Source: Bradyrhizobium sp. LHD-71 (lineage in GTDB: Bacteria > Pseudomonadota > Alphaproteobacteria > Rhizobiales > Xanthobacteraceae). From it: a stretch of 64,000 nucleotides of DNA. The stretch covers positions 62,001 through 126,000 of the forward strand of contig NZ_JAVIFX010000019.1 in assembly GCF_031157255.1 (NCBI RefSeq), given 5' to 3'. The translations under genes were made by a program, and so were the position numbers. Under the pieces are notes generated by a model. The model ran no database searches. It saw only the letters and a list, made by a program, of their open reading frames with translations, and was not told the origin of the DNA. This document shows positions 16,045 to 24,557 of the stretch, piece after piece. Within the stretch, counting starts at the first letter, position 1. Each line of letters opens with the position of its first letter.

Positions 16045-17028
16045 ATGAAGGTGCTGGTCACCGGCAGCAGCGGTCACCTCGGCGAGGCGCTGATGCGAAC
16101 CTTTCGAGCCGAGAACCGATCCGCGCTCGGAGTGGATATCAAGCCGTCGCCGTTCACGGATCGGGTCGGTACCCTCTGCGACCGCGACTTCGTGCGGAGA
16201 TGCATGGAGGGTGTTGGCGCCGTCATCCATGCCGCGACGTTGCACAAGCCGCATGTGGCGACCCACAGCCGACAGGCCTTTGTCGACACCAACATCACCG
16301 CCACGCTGAACCTTCTTGAGGAAGCCGTCACGTCGGGGGTGACGGCCTTCATCTTCACCAGCACCACGAGCGTTTTCGGTTCCGCGCTGACGCCGGCGCC
16401 GGACGAGCCCGCCGCTTGGGTGACGGAGGATGTCGCACCGATTCCGAAGAACATCTACGGGGTGACGAAAACCGCGGCCGAAAGCCTCTGCGAGCTGTTT
16501 GCACGCAAGCACGGCCTGCCGGCGATCGTGCTGCGGACGTCGCGCTTCTTCCCCGAAGCTGATGACGATGCCGCGATCCGGCAGGCGTACGAAACGGCGA
16601 ACGTCCAGGCGAACGAGATGCTGAACCGTCGTGTCGACATCAAGGACGTGGTGAGCGCCCACCTGCTGGCACTGGAGAAGGCGGCAAGCATCGGCTTTCG
16701 CCGCTACATCATTTCGGCGACAACCCCCTTTACGCACGACGACCTGGCAGAACTTCGTCGGCACGCGCCGGCCGTGGTGTGGCGCTTGTTTCCCAAAGGC
16801 GAAGCGCTCTTCAACGCGCGCGGATGGCGGCTTTTTCCGAAGATCGACCGTGTCTACGTCAACGAGCGCGCCAGGAGGGAGCTCGGCTGGCAACCGACCT
16901 ATGACTTTGGGCAGATGCTGGACTGTCTTCGGGCAGACCAGGACTTTCGCAGCCCTTTGGCGCGAGAGGTGGGCAGCAAGGGCTACCACGAACGCGTCTT
17001 CAAGGATGAGCCCTATCCCGTCGCGTAG
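16045..17028 (+). CDS. NAD-dependent epimerase/dehydratase
   Basis: 327 residues, extended short-chain dehydrogenase fold. K-V-L-V-T-G-S-S-G-H-L-G at the N-terminus binds NAD(P), A-A-T-L-H-K-P and T-N-I-T-A-T-L-N-L-L-E follow, and the catalytic S-T-T-S-V-F and Y-G-V-T-K complete the Ser-Tyr-Lys triad. The sequence is closest in style to sugar-nucleotide epimerases and related reductases, but the substrate cannot be named. ATG 16045 is preferred over GTG 16027 because the glycine-rich motif follows immediately. No operon partner: the next gene is convergent. Confidence 0.88.
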   Translation: MKVLVTGSSGHLGEALMRTFRAENRSALGVDIKPSPFTDRVGTLCDRDFVRRCMEGVGAVIHAATLHKPHVATHSRQAFVDTNITATLNLLEEAVTSGVTAFIFTSTTSVFGSALTPAPDEPAAWVTEDVAPIPKNIYGVTKTAAESLCELFARKHGLPAIVLRTSRFFPEADDDAAIRQAYETANVQANEMLNRRVDIKDVVSAHLLALEKAASIGFRRYIISATTPFTHDDLAELRRHAPAVVWRLFPKGEALFNARGWRLFPKIDRVYVNERARRELGWQPTYDFGQMLDCLRADQDFRSPLAREVGSKGYHERVFKDEPYPVA

Positions 17029-17055
17029 CTCGTGCGCAGCGCCGGGTGTGCGCGA

Positions 17056-18279
17056 TCAGCGCCGCGCGCACGTTACGCTCGGTGAGCGAAGTCGAGTTGC
17101 CGCCTTCAGCCCGACAGCGATGACCAGGGCCGCTGCCGCAGCGGCGGCACCGCCGTAGCCGATGGCTTCGACGCCGGCGTGGTCGACGATATGTCCGCCG
17201 ACCGACGCGCCGACGCCGATACCCAGATTGCAGACCGAGATGTTCAAGGAGGAAGCGAAGGCTGGCGCCTCGGGGGCGGCCGCCAAGGTGCGGACCTGAC
17301 TGATGACGAAAGCCGCCATGTGTGCCGTTCCCCACAAGCCGAGAACGAGCGTAAGCAAGCGCGGCTCCTTCGCCGCGGGAGCGATTGCCGCCATGGCCAG
17401 CATGAGTGTGAGCGCCACCCACGCCGTGGCGTTGAGTGGATCGCGATCGACGCTGCGTCCAGCGAGCCAGTTCCCGAATATGCCGGCGATGCCAAACCCG
17501 ATCAGCGCCCAGGCGACTGCCGCCTCGCCGAGGCCGACGACGGTGCCGAGAAAACCGGCGACATAGGTATAGCCGACAAACATCGCTGCAAACAAAGCAC
17601 CCGACAGCAACAGATGCGTCAGGAAGACCGGCTGCCACAGCAGCGAGGCCTCGGCCAGGATCGATGGCGGCGTTTCCGCGTCCACGCGCGGAAACCAGAC
17701 GATGATGAGAAACGCCGACGCGACCCCGAGCGATGCGAGGACGGCAAAGCTCGTGGTCCAGCCCGCCATGTCGGCGACGAGCACGCCAGCGGGGACGCCG
17801 AGCACCGTCGCGGCGACGACGCCGATATTGACGATCGAGACGGCCCACCCCTCCCGCCCGGTGCCCGCGAGGCGCGCCGCGGCGACGATGGCGACGCTGA
17901 CGCCTGTGGGCAGCACGCAACCCTGCAAGAGGCGAACGGCAATGACGACGGAATAGTCCGGTATCAGCGCGATTGCGAGATTCCCCACGGCGAACACAAT
18001 TGCTGCCACGACGAGAACATGGCGCGGATCGCGCCGGCCGGCCAGCATCGTCAGTGGCGGACCGATCAGCGCTCCAGCAAGCGCGAACGATGTGACGAAC
18101 CAGCCGGTATCGGCGAGCGAGACCTCAAGGTCGCTCGCCATGCCCGGCAGTAGTCCGACGACGGCGAACTCCGTCGTGACAATCACGAAGAGCGCAAACG
18201 CGAGCAGCGCCACGGTGCGGCGGAAACCTTGCGCCGGCGGCGCTGCTTCCGCCGAAACTTCGGCGACTTCGCCGCTCAT
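17056..18279 (-). CDS. MFS drug:H+ antiporter (DHA1 type)
   Basis: 407 residues, twelve predicted membrane helices. The N-terminal pattern T-T-E-F-A-V-V-G-L-L-P-G-M-A and the motif after helix 2 (L-A-G-R-R-D-P-R-H-V-L) are those of DHA1 exporters of the AraJ/Bcr/purine-exporter group. Its ATG overlaps the stop of the SDR gene (ATGA), so the two form an operon divergent from a TetR regulator. An efflux role for a small organic molecule is likely; the substrate is unknown. Confidence 0.88.
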   Translation of the reverse strand: MSGEVAEVSAEAAPPAQGFRRTVALLAFALFVIVTTEFAVVGLLPGMASDLEVSLADTGWFVTSFALAGALIGPPLTMLAGRRDPRHVLVVAAIVFAVGNLAIALIPDYSVVIAVRLLQGCVLPTGVSVAIVAAARLAGTGREGWAVSIVNIGVVAATVLGVPAGVLVADMAGWTTSFAVLASLGVASAFLIIVWFPRVDAETPPSILAEASLLWQPVFLTHLLLSGALFAAMFVGYTYVAGFLGTVVGLGEAAVAWALIGFGIAGIFGNWLAGRSVDRDPLNATAWVALTLMLAMAAIAPAAKEPRLLTLVLGLWGTAHMAAFVISQVRTLAAAPEAPAFASSLNISVCNLGIGVGASVGGHIVDHAGVEAIGYGGAAAAAAALVIAVGLKAATRLRSPSVTCARR

Positions 18280-19016
18280 GCGTTGGCGCCGCCGTCGATC
18301 GTGAATGCGGCTCCCGTCACCGCACGGCTTTCGTCGCTCGCGAGCCAGGCGACAACGTTTGCGACGTCGCGCGGTTCGCCGAAGCGCGGGATGGCCATCA
18401 GGCTCCGCTGCGCGTCGGCATGCTCGCCATTGGCAGGATTCATGTCCGTATCGGTCGATCCCGGATGCACGATGTTGGCGGTGATGCCGCGCGGCCCGAG
18501 GTCGCGCGCCATGCCCTTGGTCAGTCCGATGAGCGCGGCCTTGCTGAGGCTGTAGAGGCTGAGGCCCGGTCCGGGCACGCGTTCGGCGAGGTTGCTTCCG
18601 ATCGAAATGATGCGCGCGCCTTCGCGCATGTGGACGGCTGCGGCCTGGGAGGCGACGAACACCGCGCGCGTGTTGATGGCAACTGTCTGCTCGAAGTCGT
18701 CCAACGTCAGGGCGTCGAGCGGTTTGGCGACGAAGATGCCGGCATTGTTGACGAGGATGTCGAGTCGCCCGAACTGGGCGACCGTTCGCTCCACGGCCGC
18801 CCGCACCGCGGCGGGATCCGTATTGTCTGCGGCAATTGCAAGACCTCGCCGTCCGGCACGTTCGATCTCGGCGACGGTACTGCGCGCCTTGTCTGGGGTG
18901 CTGACGTAGGTCAGCGCGACGTTGGCTCCTTCCTGCGCAAGACGCCTGGCGATCGCTGCGCCCAGCCCGCGGCTGCCGCCCGTCACCAGCGCCACCTTGT
19001 CCTTCAATCCAGTCAC
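18276..19016 (-). CDS. SDR-family oxidoreductase
   Basis: 246 residues, classical short-chain dehydrogenase: V-A-L-V-T-G-G-S-R-G-L-G (cofactor), L-V-N-N-A-G-I, S-I-G-S and Y-S-L-S-K (catalytic Ser-Tyr-Lys), and the C-terminal F-T-I-D-G-G-A-N-A. Arginine after the glycine motif suggests NADPH preference. Start chosen at GTG 19016 because GGAGG lies exactly 5 bp before it; the upstream ATG 19028 itself overlaps that ribosome site and has none of its own. First gene of the SDR-MFS operon, divergent from the TetR gene that probably represses it. Confidence 0.9.
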   Translation of the reverse strand: MTGLKDKVALVTGGSRGLGAAIARRLAQEGANVALTYVSTPDKARSTVAEIERAGRRGLAIAADNTDPAAVRAAVERTVAQFGRLDILVNNAGIFVAKPLDALTLDDFEQTVAINTRAVFVASQAAAVHMREGARIISIGSNLAERVPGPGLSLYSLSKAALIGLTKGMARDLGPRGITANIVHPGSTDTDMNPANGEHADAQRSLMAIPRFGEPRDVANVVAWLASDESRAVTGAAFTIDGGANA

Positions 19017-19021
19017 TGGAA

Positions 19022-19026
19022 CCTCC
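19022..19026 (-). promoter_or_regulatory. Shine-Dalgarno site deciding the SDR start
   Basis: GGAGG on the minus strand, then TTCCA, then GTG at 19016. It includes the G of the alternative ATG 19028-19026, so both starts cannot be used equally. Confidence 0.7.
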
Positions 19027-19086
19027 ATTTTGTAATGATCGACACAGAAATAGAGGTCTTGCAGGAGAAGATCAAGCGATTTATTT

Positions 19087-19098
19087 ATCGGACGATAC
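19087..19098. promoter_or_regulatory. Candidate TetR operator
   Basis: TATCG-GA-CGATA lies between the divergent SDR-MFS operon and the TetR gene, 14 bp before the TetR start. Position and symmetry fit a self-regulated TetR site controlling both directions. Confidence 0.5.
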
Positions 19099-19111
19099 AA
19101 AAAGGAATGAC

Positions 19112-19738
19112 ATGGCAGAACGAGGCCGCCCGCGCAGCTTTGATCGCGCAGCCGCTTTGCGGCAGGCGATGGAGGTGTTTTGGGCCAAGGGCTATTCCGG
19201 CACGTCGATGGCCGACCTGACAGCGGCGATGAAGATCAATTCGCCGAGCATCTATGCCGCCTTCGGCTGCAAGGAGGAATTGTTCCGCGAAGCCGTGGTG
19301 CTGTATGGCGCAACGGAAGGTGCGCGAATCTGGGAGCGGATGACGGCCGCGCCGTCGGCGCGGGCGGCGATCGAGACCATGCTGCGCGTCAGCGCCGAGG
19401 ACTACACGCGACCCGGCAAGCCGCGCGGCTGCCTTGTCGTGCTCGGCGCCATCCATGCCGACGACGGCAATGATGCAGTTCAGCGCGAGTTGCGACAGAA
19501 GCGGGTGCATAACGTCGACCTGCTCGCCCGGCGGCTCGAGCGCGCGGTCGCGGAAGGCGAGCTGCCGGAAGGGGTGGACTGCCGCGCCGTCGCGACATTC
19601 TACGCAACCGTCCAGCACGGCATGTCAATTCAGGCGCGCGACGGCGTGTCGCGCAAAAGCCTTCTCAACGTCGCTGATTGTGCCATGGTTGCATGGGACG
19701 GTCTCGTCGCTGCGCGCGGTAACACGGGCAAATCCTGA
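19112..19738 (+). CDS. TetR/AcrR-family regulator
   Basis: 208 residues. The N-terminal DNA-binding domain is clear: G-R-P-R-S-F-D-R, A-M-E-V-F-W-A-K-G-Y-S-G-T-S-M-A-D-L and I-N-S-P-S-I-Y-A-A-F-G-C-K-E-E-L-F. The G-R-P-R-x-F-D start and W-A-K-G-Y belong to the subgroup that often controls SDR or reductase genes. AAAGGA precedes the ATG. It is divergent from the SDR-MFS operon, with a dyad in the shared promoter, so it probably represses both when the unknown ligand is absent. Confidence 0.92.
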   Translation: MAERGRPRSFDRAAALRQAMEVFWAKGYSGTSMADLTAAMKINSPSIYAAFGCKEELFREAVVLYGATEGARIWERMTAAPSARAAIETMLRVSAEDYTRPGKPRGCLVVLGAIHADDGNDAVQRELRQKRVHNVDLLARRLERAVAEGELPEGVDCRAVATFYATVQHGMSIQARDGVSRKSLLNVADCAMVAWDGLVAARGNTGKS

Positions 19739-19794
19739 CGGGCTGGCCACGCGACGGCAGCACGTGGGTGTCCCGCCAGCCTAGGAGGCACACA

Positions 19795-20277
19795 ATGATT
19801 CGGACAGCGCTTGTCGGAGCAGCCGTTGCAGCGATCCTGTTTGCGCCGATGCCGAGCCTCGCGAGCGTGAAAGTTCGCTTTGTCAATCCGGAGCGCTACA
19901 CCGACGCGGGCACCTTCGACGCCGGATCGCGGGAGGCGACGCTCGCGGAGCTGCGCGCGTATCTCGAGCGGCTGGGCGAGAGGTTTCTCGCACCGGGCGA
20001 GGCGTTGATGATCGATGTGTTGAACGTCGATCTCGCCGGTCATCGTGAGCCGTGGCGGCGCAGCTTCTCGGACGTGAGGATCATGCGGGACGTCACGCCG
20101 CCGAGGATCAAGTTGCGCTACGTGCTGAGCGAGAAGGGAAAGCGCAGGCGGAGCGGCGAGCAGGATCTCACAGACATCAACTACCAGATGAACAGTGCCC
20201 GCGCGTCAGGCGATCGTTATGGTTATGAAAAAGCGCTGCTGGCCGATTGGTTTCGGCAAAACTTCGCCAGGCGCTAG
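19795..20277 (+). CDS. DUF3016 family exported protein
   Basis: 160 residues. Signal peptide of about 23 residues (A-A-V-A-A-I-L-F-A-P-M-P-S-L-A-S) is followed by V-K-V-R-F-V-N-P-E-R-Y-T-D and later L-I-D/V-L-N-V-D-L-A-G, D-V-T-P-P-R-I-K-L-R-Y and A-L-L-A-D-W-F, matching DUF3016. Function unknown; periplasmic. AGGAGG lies 8 bp before ATG 19795. The stop codon TAG is formed by the first bases (CTAG) of the palindromic repeat that follows, so the repeat inserted at or created the end of the gene. Confidence 0.85.
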   Translation: MIRTALVGAAVAAILFAPMPSLASVKVRFVNPERYTDAGTFDAGSREATLAELRAYLERLGERFLAPGEALMIDVLNVDLAGHREPWRRSFSDVRIMRDVTPPRIKLRYVLSEKGKRRRSGEQDLTDINYQMNSARASGDRYGYEKALLADWFRQNFARR

Positions 20278-20435
20278 TGTCCCGAATCCGAAGTTCGCCG
20301 TACCTTGCAGCGAGTTCAGAGCGAACTTCGGATTCGATCAGGACACTAGCAAGTTTATGATTCTAGTGTCGTTTATGGATCGGAAATTCGCGACTCGCGG
20401 CAACGATGGTGTGAATTTCTGATCCACGACACTAG
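20274..20435 (+). repeat. CTAG-bounded composite palindromic repeat, copy A
   Basis: Two hairpins in tandem. Hairpin 1 runs CTAGTGTCC..CGAATCCGAAGTTCGC to GCGAACTTCGGATTCG..GGACACTAG; a CAAGTTTATGATT linker follows; hairpin 2 runs CTAGTGTCG..GGATCGGAAATTCGC to GAATTTCTGATCC..CGACACTAG. Each hairpin begins and ends with CTAG. Copy A is slightly shortened in hairpin 2. No coding capacity is inferred. Confidence 0.92.
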
Positions 20436-20477
20436 CCGCCGCGACACCGGTCACCATTCGGCGGATTGAACTCGTCA

Positions 20478-20494
20478 GTTAGAGGCAATCTAAC
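20478..20494. promoter_or_regulatory. Irr-box-like inverted repeat before the ABC genes
   Basis: GTTAGAGGCAATCTAAC: 6-bp arms around five bases. The TTAGA-N5-TCTAA core resembles the iron control element bound by Irr in Bradyrhizobium (remembered consensus, not checked). It lies 81 bp before the ABC transporter start. Confidence 0.35.
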
Positions 20495-20520
20495 ATACCA
20501 GTCACGCGTGCGAATTGACA

Positions 20521-20541
20521 ATCGACCGACGGTCAGTCGAT
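20521..20541. promoter_or_regulatory. Nested dyad, candidate TetR operator
   Basis: Outer arms ATCGAC / GTCGAT enclose a perfect inner palindrome GACCGACGGTC (20524-20534). It lies about 35 bp before the ABC transporter start; the downstream TetR gene at 24558 is a possible binder. Confidence 0.4.
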
Positions 20542-20574
20542 CCTGCTCCAGGCACCGAACCGGAGGACAGGGTC

Positions 20575-22293
20575 GTGAACAGACAATTGTTGGGGCTGGC
20601 CGGCCCCGTCAGGTGGCGGATCGTGTTGAGCGCCGTCCTCGGCCTTATGGTGACGGCCTGCTATGTGCTGCAGGCTATTTTCCTTAGCTTCGCGCTCGCT
20701 GCGTTGTTCGCCGATGCCCACATCGAAACTGTGGTCTGGTGGATCGCGGCGTTTGCGGTCGTGGTCGTGGCCCGGGGCGCGCTCGTGTGGCTCGTCGAGC
20801 TTGCGGCGCAAGCCATCGCGCAGCGCACCAAGGAACATCTTCGTCTGCAACTGCTCTCGCGCTTGATCGAGATCGGCCCCGGCATGCTGCTGCGGCGTCA
20901 GACGGGAGATCTGCAGGCAACGATCGTTGCCGGCGTCGAAGCGCTTGAGTCCTATTACAGCCGCTACACGCCATCGATCTTCGTGGCGATCTTCGGTTGC
21001 CTTGGCGTCGTCGCCTGCCTCGCCTGGGTGGACTGGATGTCCGCCCTGCTGCTCGGCGCCTTCGTCGCCGCCTTTCCGATTGCAGACACGCTCTGGCTGC
21101 GCTGGCGTATGCCGACGTCGTCCGGCATCTTTGCCGCCATGGGCGCTTTCGGCGCGTATCTGCTCGACAGCCTGCAGGGCATCGTCACGCTGAAGGCGTT
21201 CAACGCCACGGCCGCTCGCCGCGCGAGCCTCGCCCGACGCGCTGCAGACCTGCGCCATGAAGCCATGACGGCGCTGTCGGTGACGCTGATGCGCACGGGC
21301 CTCACCGGCTTCATCACGCTGGGCGGCACCGCGCTGGTGCTCTCCGTCAACGCCTGGCGTGTCGCCGCCGGCGAACTCGCTCCGGTCGCGCTGTTCATGA
21401 CGCTGTTCCTTGCGCGCGAAGCGTTTCGACCGCTCGATCGGCTGGAGAAGGAATTCCACACCGCCTGGGCCGCGAGCGGCGCGGCCGCGCCGATCACGGA
21501 GCTGCTCGCCACTGCGCCGGAGGTGGCCGAACCGGCGCGCCCGGTCACCGCGCCCCTGGCCAGCGACATTGCCTTCGAGCAGGTGAGTTTCGCCTACGGT
21601 GACGGCGAGCCGCAGGCGCTGTCCGCGGTGTCGCTCGTCGCGCGCGAGAACGAGTTCGTTGCCCTGGTCGGTCCGTCGGGCGCAGGCAAGTCGACGGTGA
21701 TCGCACTCCTTCTTCGCTTCTTCGATCCGACGTCGGGCTGCATTCGGATCGGTGGCACGGACATCCGCAAACTCTCGCGTGAGACGTTGCGCTCGCGCGT
21801 CAGCGTCGTGTCGCAGGACAGCTACCTGTTCCACGGCACCATTGCCGACAACCTGAGGATCGCCAAGGCGGATGCGACAGCCGACGACATTCGTGCGGCT
21901 GCCAAGGCGGCGCACATCCACGACTTCATCGAGAGCCTGCCGCGCGGCTACGACACCGAGATAGGCGAACGCGGCGCGCAACTGTCCGGCGGTCAGCGCC
22001 AGCGCTTGTCGATTGCGCGGGCGCTGTTAAAGGATGCGCCGATCCTTTTGCTGGACGAAGCGACCTCCAGCGTTGATCCACGCAGCGAGCAAGCGATCAG
22101 GGAAGCGCTCGATGTGCTCGTCGGCCGCCGCACCACGCTGGTGATCGCGCACCGCCTCTCCACCATCCGCAAGGCGGACCGCATCCTGGTGTTCGATGCG
22201 GGACGGATCGTCGAGGAAGGCAATCACCGCAGCCTTGAAGAGGCCGGTCGGCTCTATTCCAGGCTGATGCAGGCGCAGAGGGAAGCCGCATGA
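20575..22293 (+). CDS. Fused ABC transporter (membrane + ATPase), first half of heterodimer
   Basis: 572 residues. N-terminal exporter-type membrane domain (six helices, about residues 10-290), then an ATPase with Walker A G-P-S-G-A-G-K-S-T (about 365-374), Q loop V-S-Q-D-S-Y-L-F, signature L-S-G-G-Q-R-Q-R and Walker B I-L-L-L-D-E-A-T-S. GTG 20575 is chosen: GGAGG lies 8 bp upstream; the longer frame from TTG 20515 has none. Overlaps the second subunit by 4 bp. Paired half-transporters of this type include CydDC exporters and the siderophore importers YbtPQ and IrtAB. With a TonB receptor system next door, a YbtPQ/IrtAB-like inner-membrane import role is an attractive inference, but export is equally possible. 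Confidence 0.88.
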   Translation: MNRQLLGLAGPVRWRIVLSAVLGLMVTACYVLQAIFLSFALAALFADAHIETVVWWIAAFAVVVVARGALVWLVELAAQAIAQRTKEHLRLQLLSRLIEIGPGMLLRRQTGDLQATIVAGVEALESYYSRYTPSIFVAIFGCLGVVACLAWVDWMSALLLGAFVAAFPIADTLWLRWRMPTSSGIFAAMGAFGAYLLDSLQGIVTLKAFNATAARRASLARRAADLRHEAMTALSVTLMRTGLTGFITLGGTALVLSVNAWRVAAGELAPVALFMTLFLAREAFRPLDRLEKEFHTAWAASGAAAPITELLATAPEVAEPARPVTAPLASDIAFEQVSFAYGDGEPQALSAVSLVARENEFVALVGPSGAGKSTVIALLLRFFDPTSGCIRIGGTDIRKLSRETLRSRVSVVSQDSYLFHGTIADNLRIAKADATADDIRAAAKAAHIHDFIESLPRGYDTEIGERGAQLSGGQRQRLSIARALLKDAPILLLDEATSSVDPRSEQAIREALDVLVGRRTTLVIAHRLSTIRKADRILVFDAGRIVEEGNHRSLEEAGRLYSRLMQAQREAA

Positions 22294-24068
22294 CGGACCT
22301 ATCGATTGAGACAGCATCCGCACCTCCACCGGAGCGCGAGCGCGCGAGCGGACTCCTCGGGCTGATACCGCTGGTGCGCAATCGCCGCATGGTGCTGACG
22401 CTCACGATCCTGTCCGGAATCCTCGCACAAGCGGCGACGCTCGCGAGTCTCGCCGTCGGTGCCTGGCTCGTCGGCCGTGCCGTCACCGGTACGGCCGGCG
22501 AACACCTCGTGCCGGGCTTCTGGCTGCTGGGCGCACTCGTCGTCGTCGCCGCAGGCGCGCGCTGGTGGCAGGCCTACATCTCGCACGACCTCGCTTTCGC
22601 GCTGATCGAGACGCTGCAGGTCGGCATCTATGACGGCCTTGAGCGCGCTGCGCCGGGCTACGTACTCGGACGGCGCACCGGCGAACTGGCGTCAGTCGCA
22701 ACGAACGATGCGGAGCTGATGGAGTTCTTCTACGCGCATACGCTCGCCGACTATGTCGGTGCCGTGGTCGTGCCGCTGGCAGCACTGGCGGCATTGTATG
22801 TCATTCACCCGCTCGTGGCGCTGGCGCTGCTGCCGTTCCTGCCGCTCGTTGCGTCGGTGCCGTTCTGGCTGGCTCGTCGCGCCGGCGAGCAGGGCGCGCG
22901 GGTCATGGAGAGGCTCGGCCTTCTCAACGCGGAGACGGTGGAGATGATCCAGGGCCAGCGCGAACTTGCCGTCTTCGGCCGTGCGCGCGATTTCCTTGAC
23001 CGGTTGATGGCGCGGACGAAGGCGCTGGCCGTAGCGCAACGTCGCTACGGCTCGCGTGCCGGCCTCGAGCACGCCGCCATCGATATTCTGACCGCGCTGG
23101 CGGTGCTCGCGGTGGCTCTGGTCGGGGTTGTTCTTGTCGCGCGCGGCGGCCTCGATCGCGCGCTGTTTCCGCTGGTGATCGTACTGGCCGGAGGAGCGCT
23201 CGCGCCAGTCGTCGAGGTCACGCAGACTGCGCGCAAGCTCGGGGAATTGCGGGCCGGCGCGGCGCGCGTCCTCGCCATCTTTCACCAGCGGCCAGCGATC
23301 GCCGATCGAGGTCGGGACGCGCGTCCGGCGGATACCACCGTCCGCTTTGAAAATGTCGGCTTCGCCTATGCTGACAGCAGTCGCGGCGCTGTCCTCAACG
23401 ACGTGGATTTCGTCGTGCAACCCGGCGAGACCGTGGCGCTGGTTGGCCGTTCCGGCGCTGGCAAGAGCACTTGCGCGAATCTGCTGCTGCGCTTCTGGGA
23501 TGTCGGCACCGGCCGCATCAGCATCGGCGGCCACGACATCCGCGAACTGCCGCTGAGCTTACTTCGCAAGCTCGTCGCCTACGTGCCGCAGGACGTGCAT
23601 CTCTTCAACGAGACGGTCGCAGGCAATATCCGGCTCGGCATGCGCGGGGCATCTTTGGCTGAAGTCGAGCGCGCGGCGCGGCTCGCACAGGCGCATGACT
23701 TCATTATCGACCTGCCCGATGGATACGACACCATCTGCAGTGAGCGCGGCGCCCGTCTTTCGGGCGGCCAGCGCCAGCGCGTCGCCATTGCGCGGGCGCT
23801 GCTTGTCGAGGCGCCCATCCTCGTGCTCGACGAAGCCTCATCGAGCCTCGACACGGAAAACGAGCGCGCGCTGCAGGCTGCGATGGACGAGTTGCGGCGC
23901 GACCGCGCGGTGCTCGTCATCGCCCATCGCCTCTCCACGATCCGCAGTGCAGACCGCATCGTCGTGCTCGACGGCGGCCGCGTCGTGGAGGAGGGCGGTC
24001 ACGACGACCTTCTGGCCCGCGGCGGCGCCTACGCGGGCCTCGTTGCGTCTTCCGAGGAGTTCCAGTGA
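22290..24068 (+). CDS. Fused ABC transporter, second half of heterodimer
   Basis: 592 residues. Six-helix exporter-type membrane domain, then an ATPase with Walker A V-G-R-S-G-A-G-K-S-T (about 385), signature L-S-G-G-Q-R-Q-R and Walker B I-L-V-L-D-E-A-S-S. The ATG overlaps the stop of the first half (ATGA), indicating coupled synthesis of a heterodimer. Both ATPase sites look intact, unlike asymmetric pairs with a degenerate site. Downstream are the tandem palindromic repeats and then a TetR gene. Substrate unknown; see the partner for the metallophore-import and export alternatives. Confidence 0.88.
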   Translation: MTDLSIETASAPPPERERASGLLGLIPLVRNRRMVLTLTILSGILAQAATLASLAVGAWLVGRAVTGTAGEHLVPGFWLLGALVVVAAGARWWQAYISHDLAFALIETLQVGIYDGLERAAPGYVLGRRTGELASVATNDAELMEFFYAHTLADYVGAVVVPLAALAALYVIHPLVALALLPFLPLVASVPFWLARRAGEQGARVMERLGLLNAETVEMIQGQRELAVFGRARDFLDRLMARTKALAVAQRRYGSRAGLEHAAIDILTALAVLAVALVGVVLVARGGLDRALFPLVIVLAGGALAPVVEVTQTARKLGELRAGAARVLAIFHQRPAIADRGRDARPADTTVRFENVGFAYADSSRGAVLNDVDFVVQPGETVALVGRSGAGKSTCANLLLRFWDVGTGRISIGGHDIRELPLSLLRKLVAYVPQDVHLFNETVAGNIRLGMRGASLAEVERAARLAQAHDFIIDLPDGYDTICSERGARLSGGQRQRVAIARALLVEAPILVLDEASSSLDTENERALQAAMDELRRDRAVLVIAHRLSTIRSADRIVVLDGGRVVEEGGHDDLLARGGAYAGLVASSEEFQ

Positions 24069-24146
24069 ACGGTTGACTTATGGTCGGTCACGGAACAATC
24101 CGTGGATCCTTGAAAAGAAGGCGTCAGTGGACGCAAGCGAGGCCGG

Positions 24147-24314
24147 CTAGTGTCCCGAATCCGAAGTTCGCTATACTTTGCAGCGAGCTCAGAGCGAACT
24201 TCGGATTCGATCAGGACACTAGCAAGTTTATGATTCTAGTGTCGTTTATGGATCAGAACTTCGCATGACGGACACGCGGCGACGATGGTGCGAATTTCTG
24301 ATCCACGACACTAG
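24147..24314 (+). repeat. Composite palindromic repeat, copy B (tandem)
   Basis: Same two-hairpin, CTAG-bounded structure as copy A, 79 bp after the ABC gene. Its last CTAG (24311-24314) is also the first CTAG of copy C. Confidence 0.92.
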
Positions 24315-24478
24315 TGTCCCGAATCCGAAGTTCGCCATACTTTGCAGCGAGCTCAGAGCGAACTTCGGATTCGATCAGGACACTAGCAAGTTTATGATTC
24401 TAGTGTCGTTTATGGATCAGAAATTCGCACGATGGACTCGCGGCAACGATGGTGCGAACTTCTGATCCACGACACTAG
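24311..24478 (+). repeat. Composite palindromic repeat, copy C (tandem)
   Basis: Nearly identical to copy B and in the same orientation, sharing one CTAG with it. Ends at 24478 with a CTAG shared with the next, diverged hairpin. Confidence 0.92.
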
Positions 24479-24552
24479 TGTTCCTTACGTTTCCGAAGTT
24501 CGCATGTAGAGTGTGCCGTGAAGCGAAGCGAACGTCGGAAGCGGAGCACTAG
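24475..24552 (+). repeat. Diverged single CTAG-bounded hairpin
   Basis: CTAGTGTTCC..TTTCCGAAGTTCGC pairs imperfectly with GCGAACGTCGGAAGC..GCACTAG. It resembles hairpin 1 of the composite repeat but stands alone. Its right arm holds the GGAG that serves as ribosome site for the TetR gene starting at 24558. Confidence 0.75.
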
Positions 24553-24557
24553 TCACG

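Noticed and set aside
20575-24068. ABC pair as CydD/CydC
   Set aside because: No cytochrome bd genes are nearby and the general architecture fits several half-transporter families equally well, so the specific name was not assigned.
24080-24465. Open frames of 62-67 codons in the tandem repeats, recurring in every repeat copy
   Set aside because: They are translations of the palindromic repeat (same S-V-P-N-P-K-F-A start in all copies), not protein genes.
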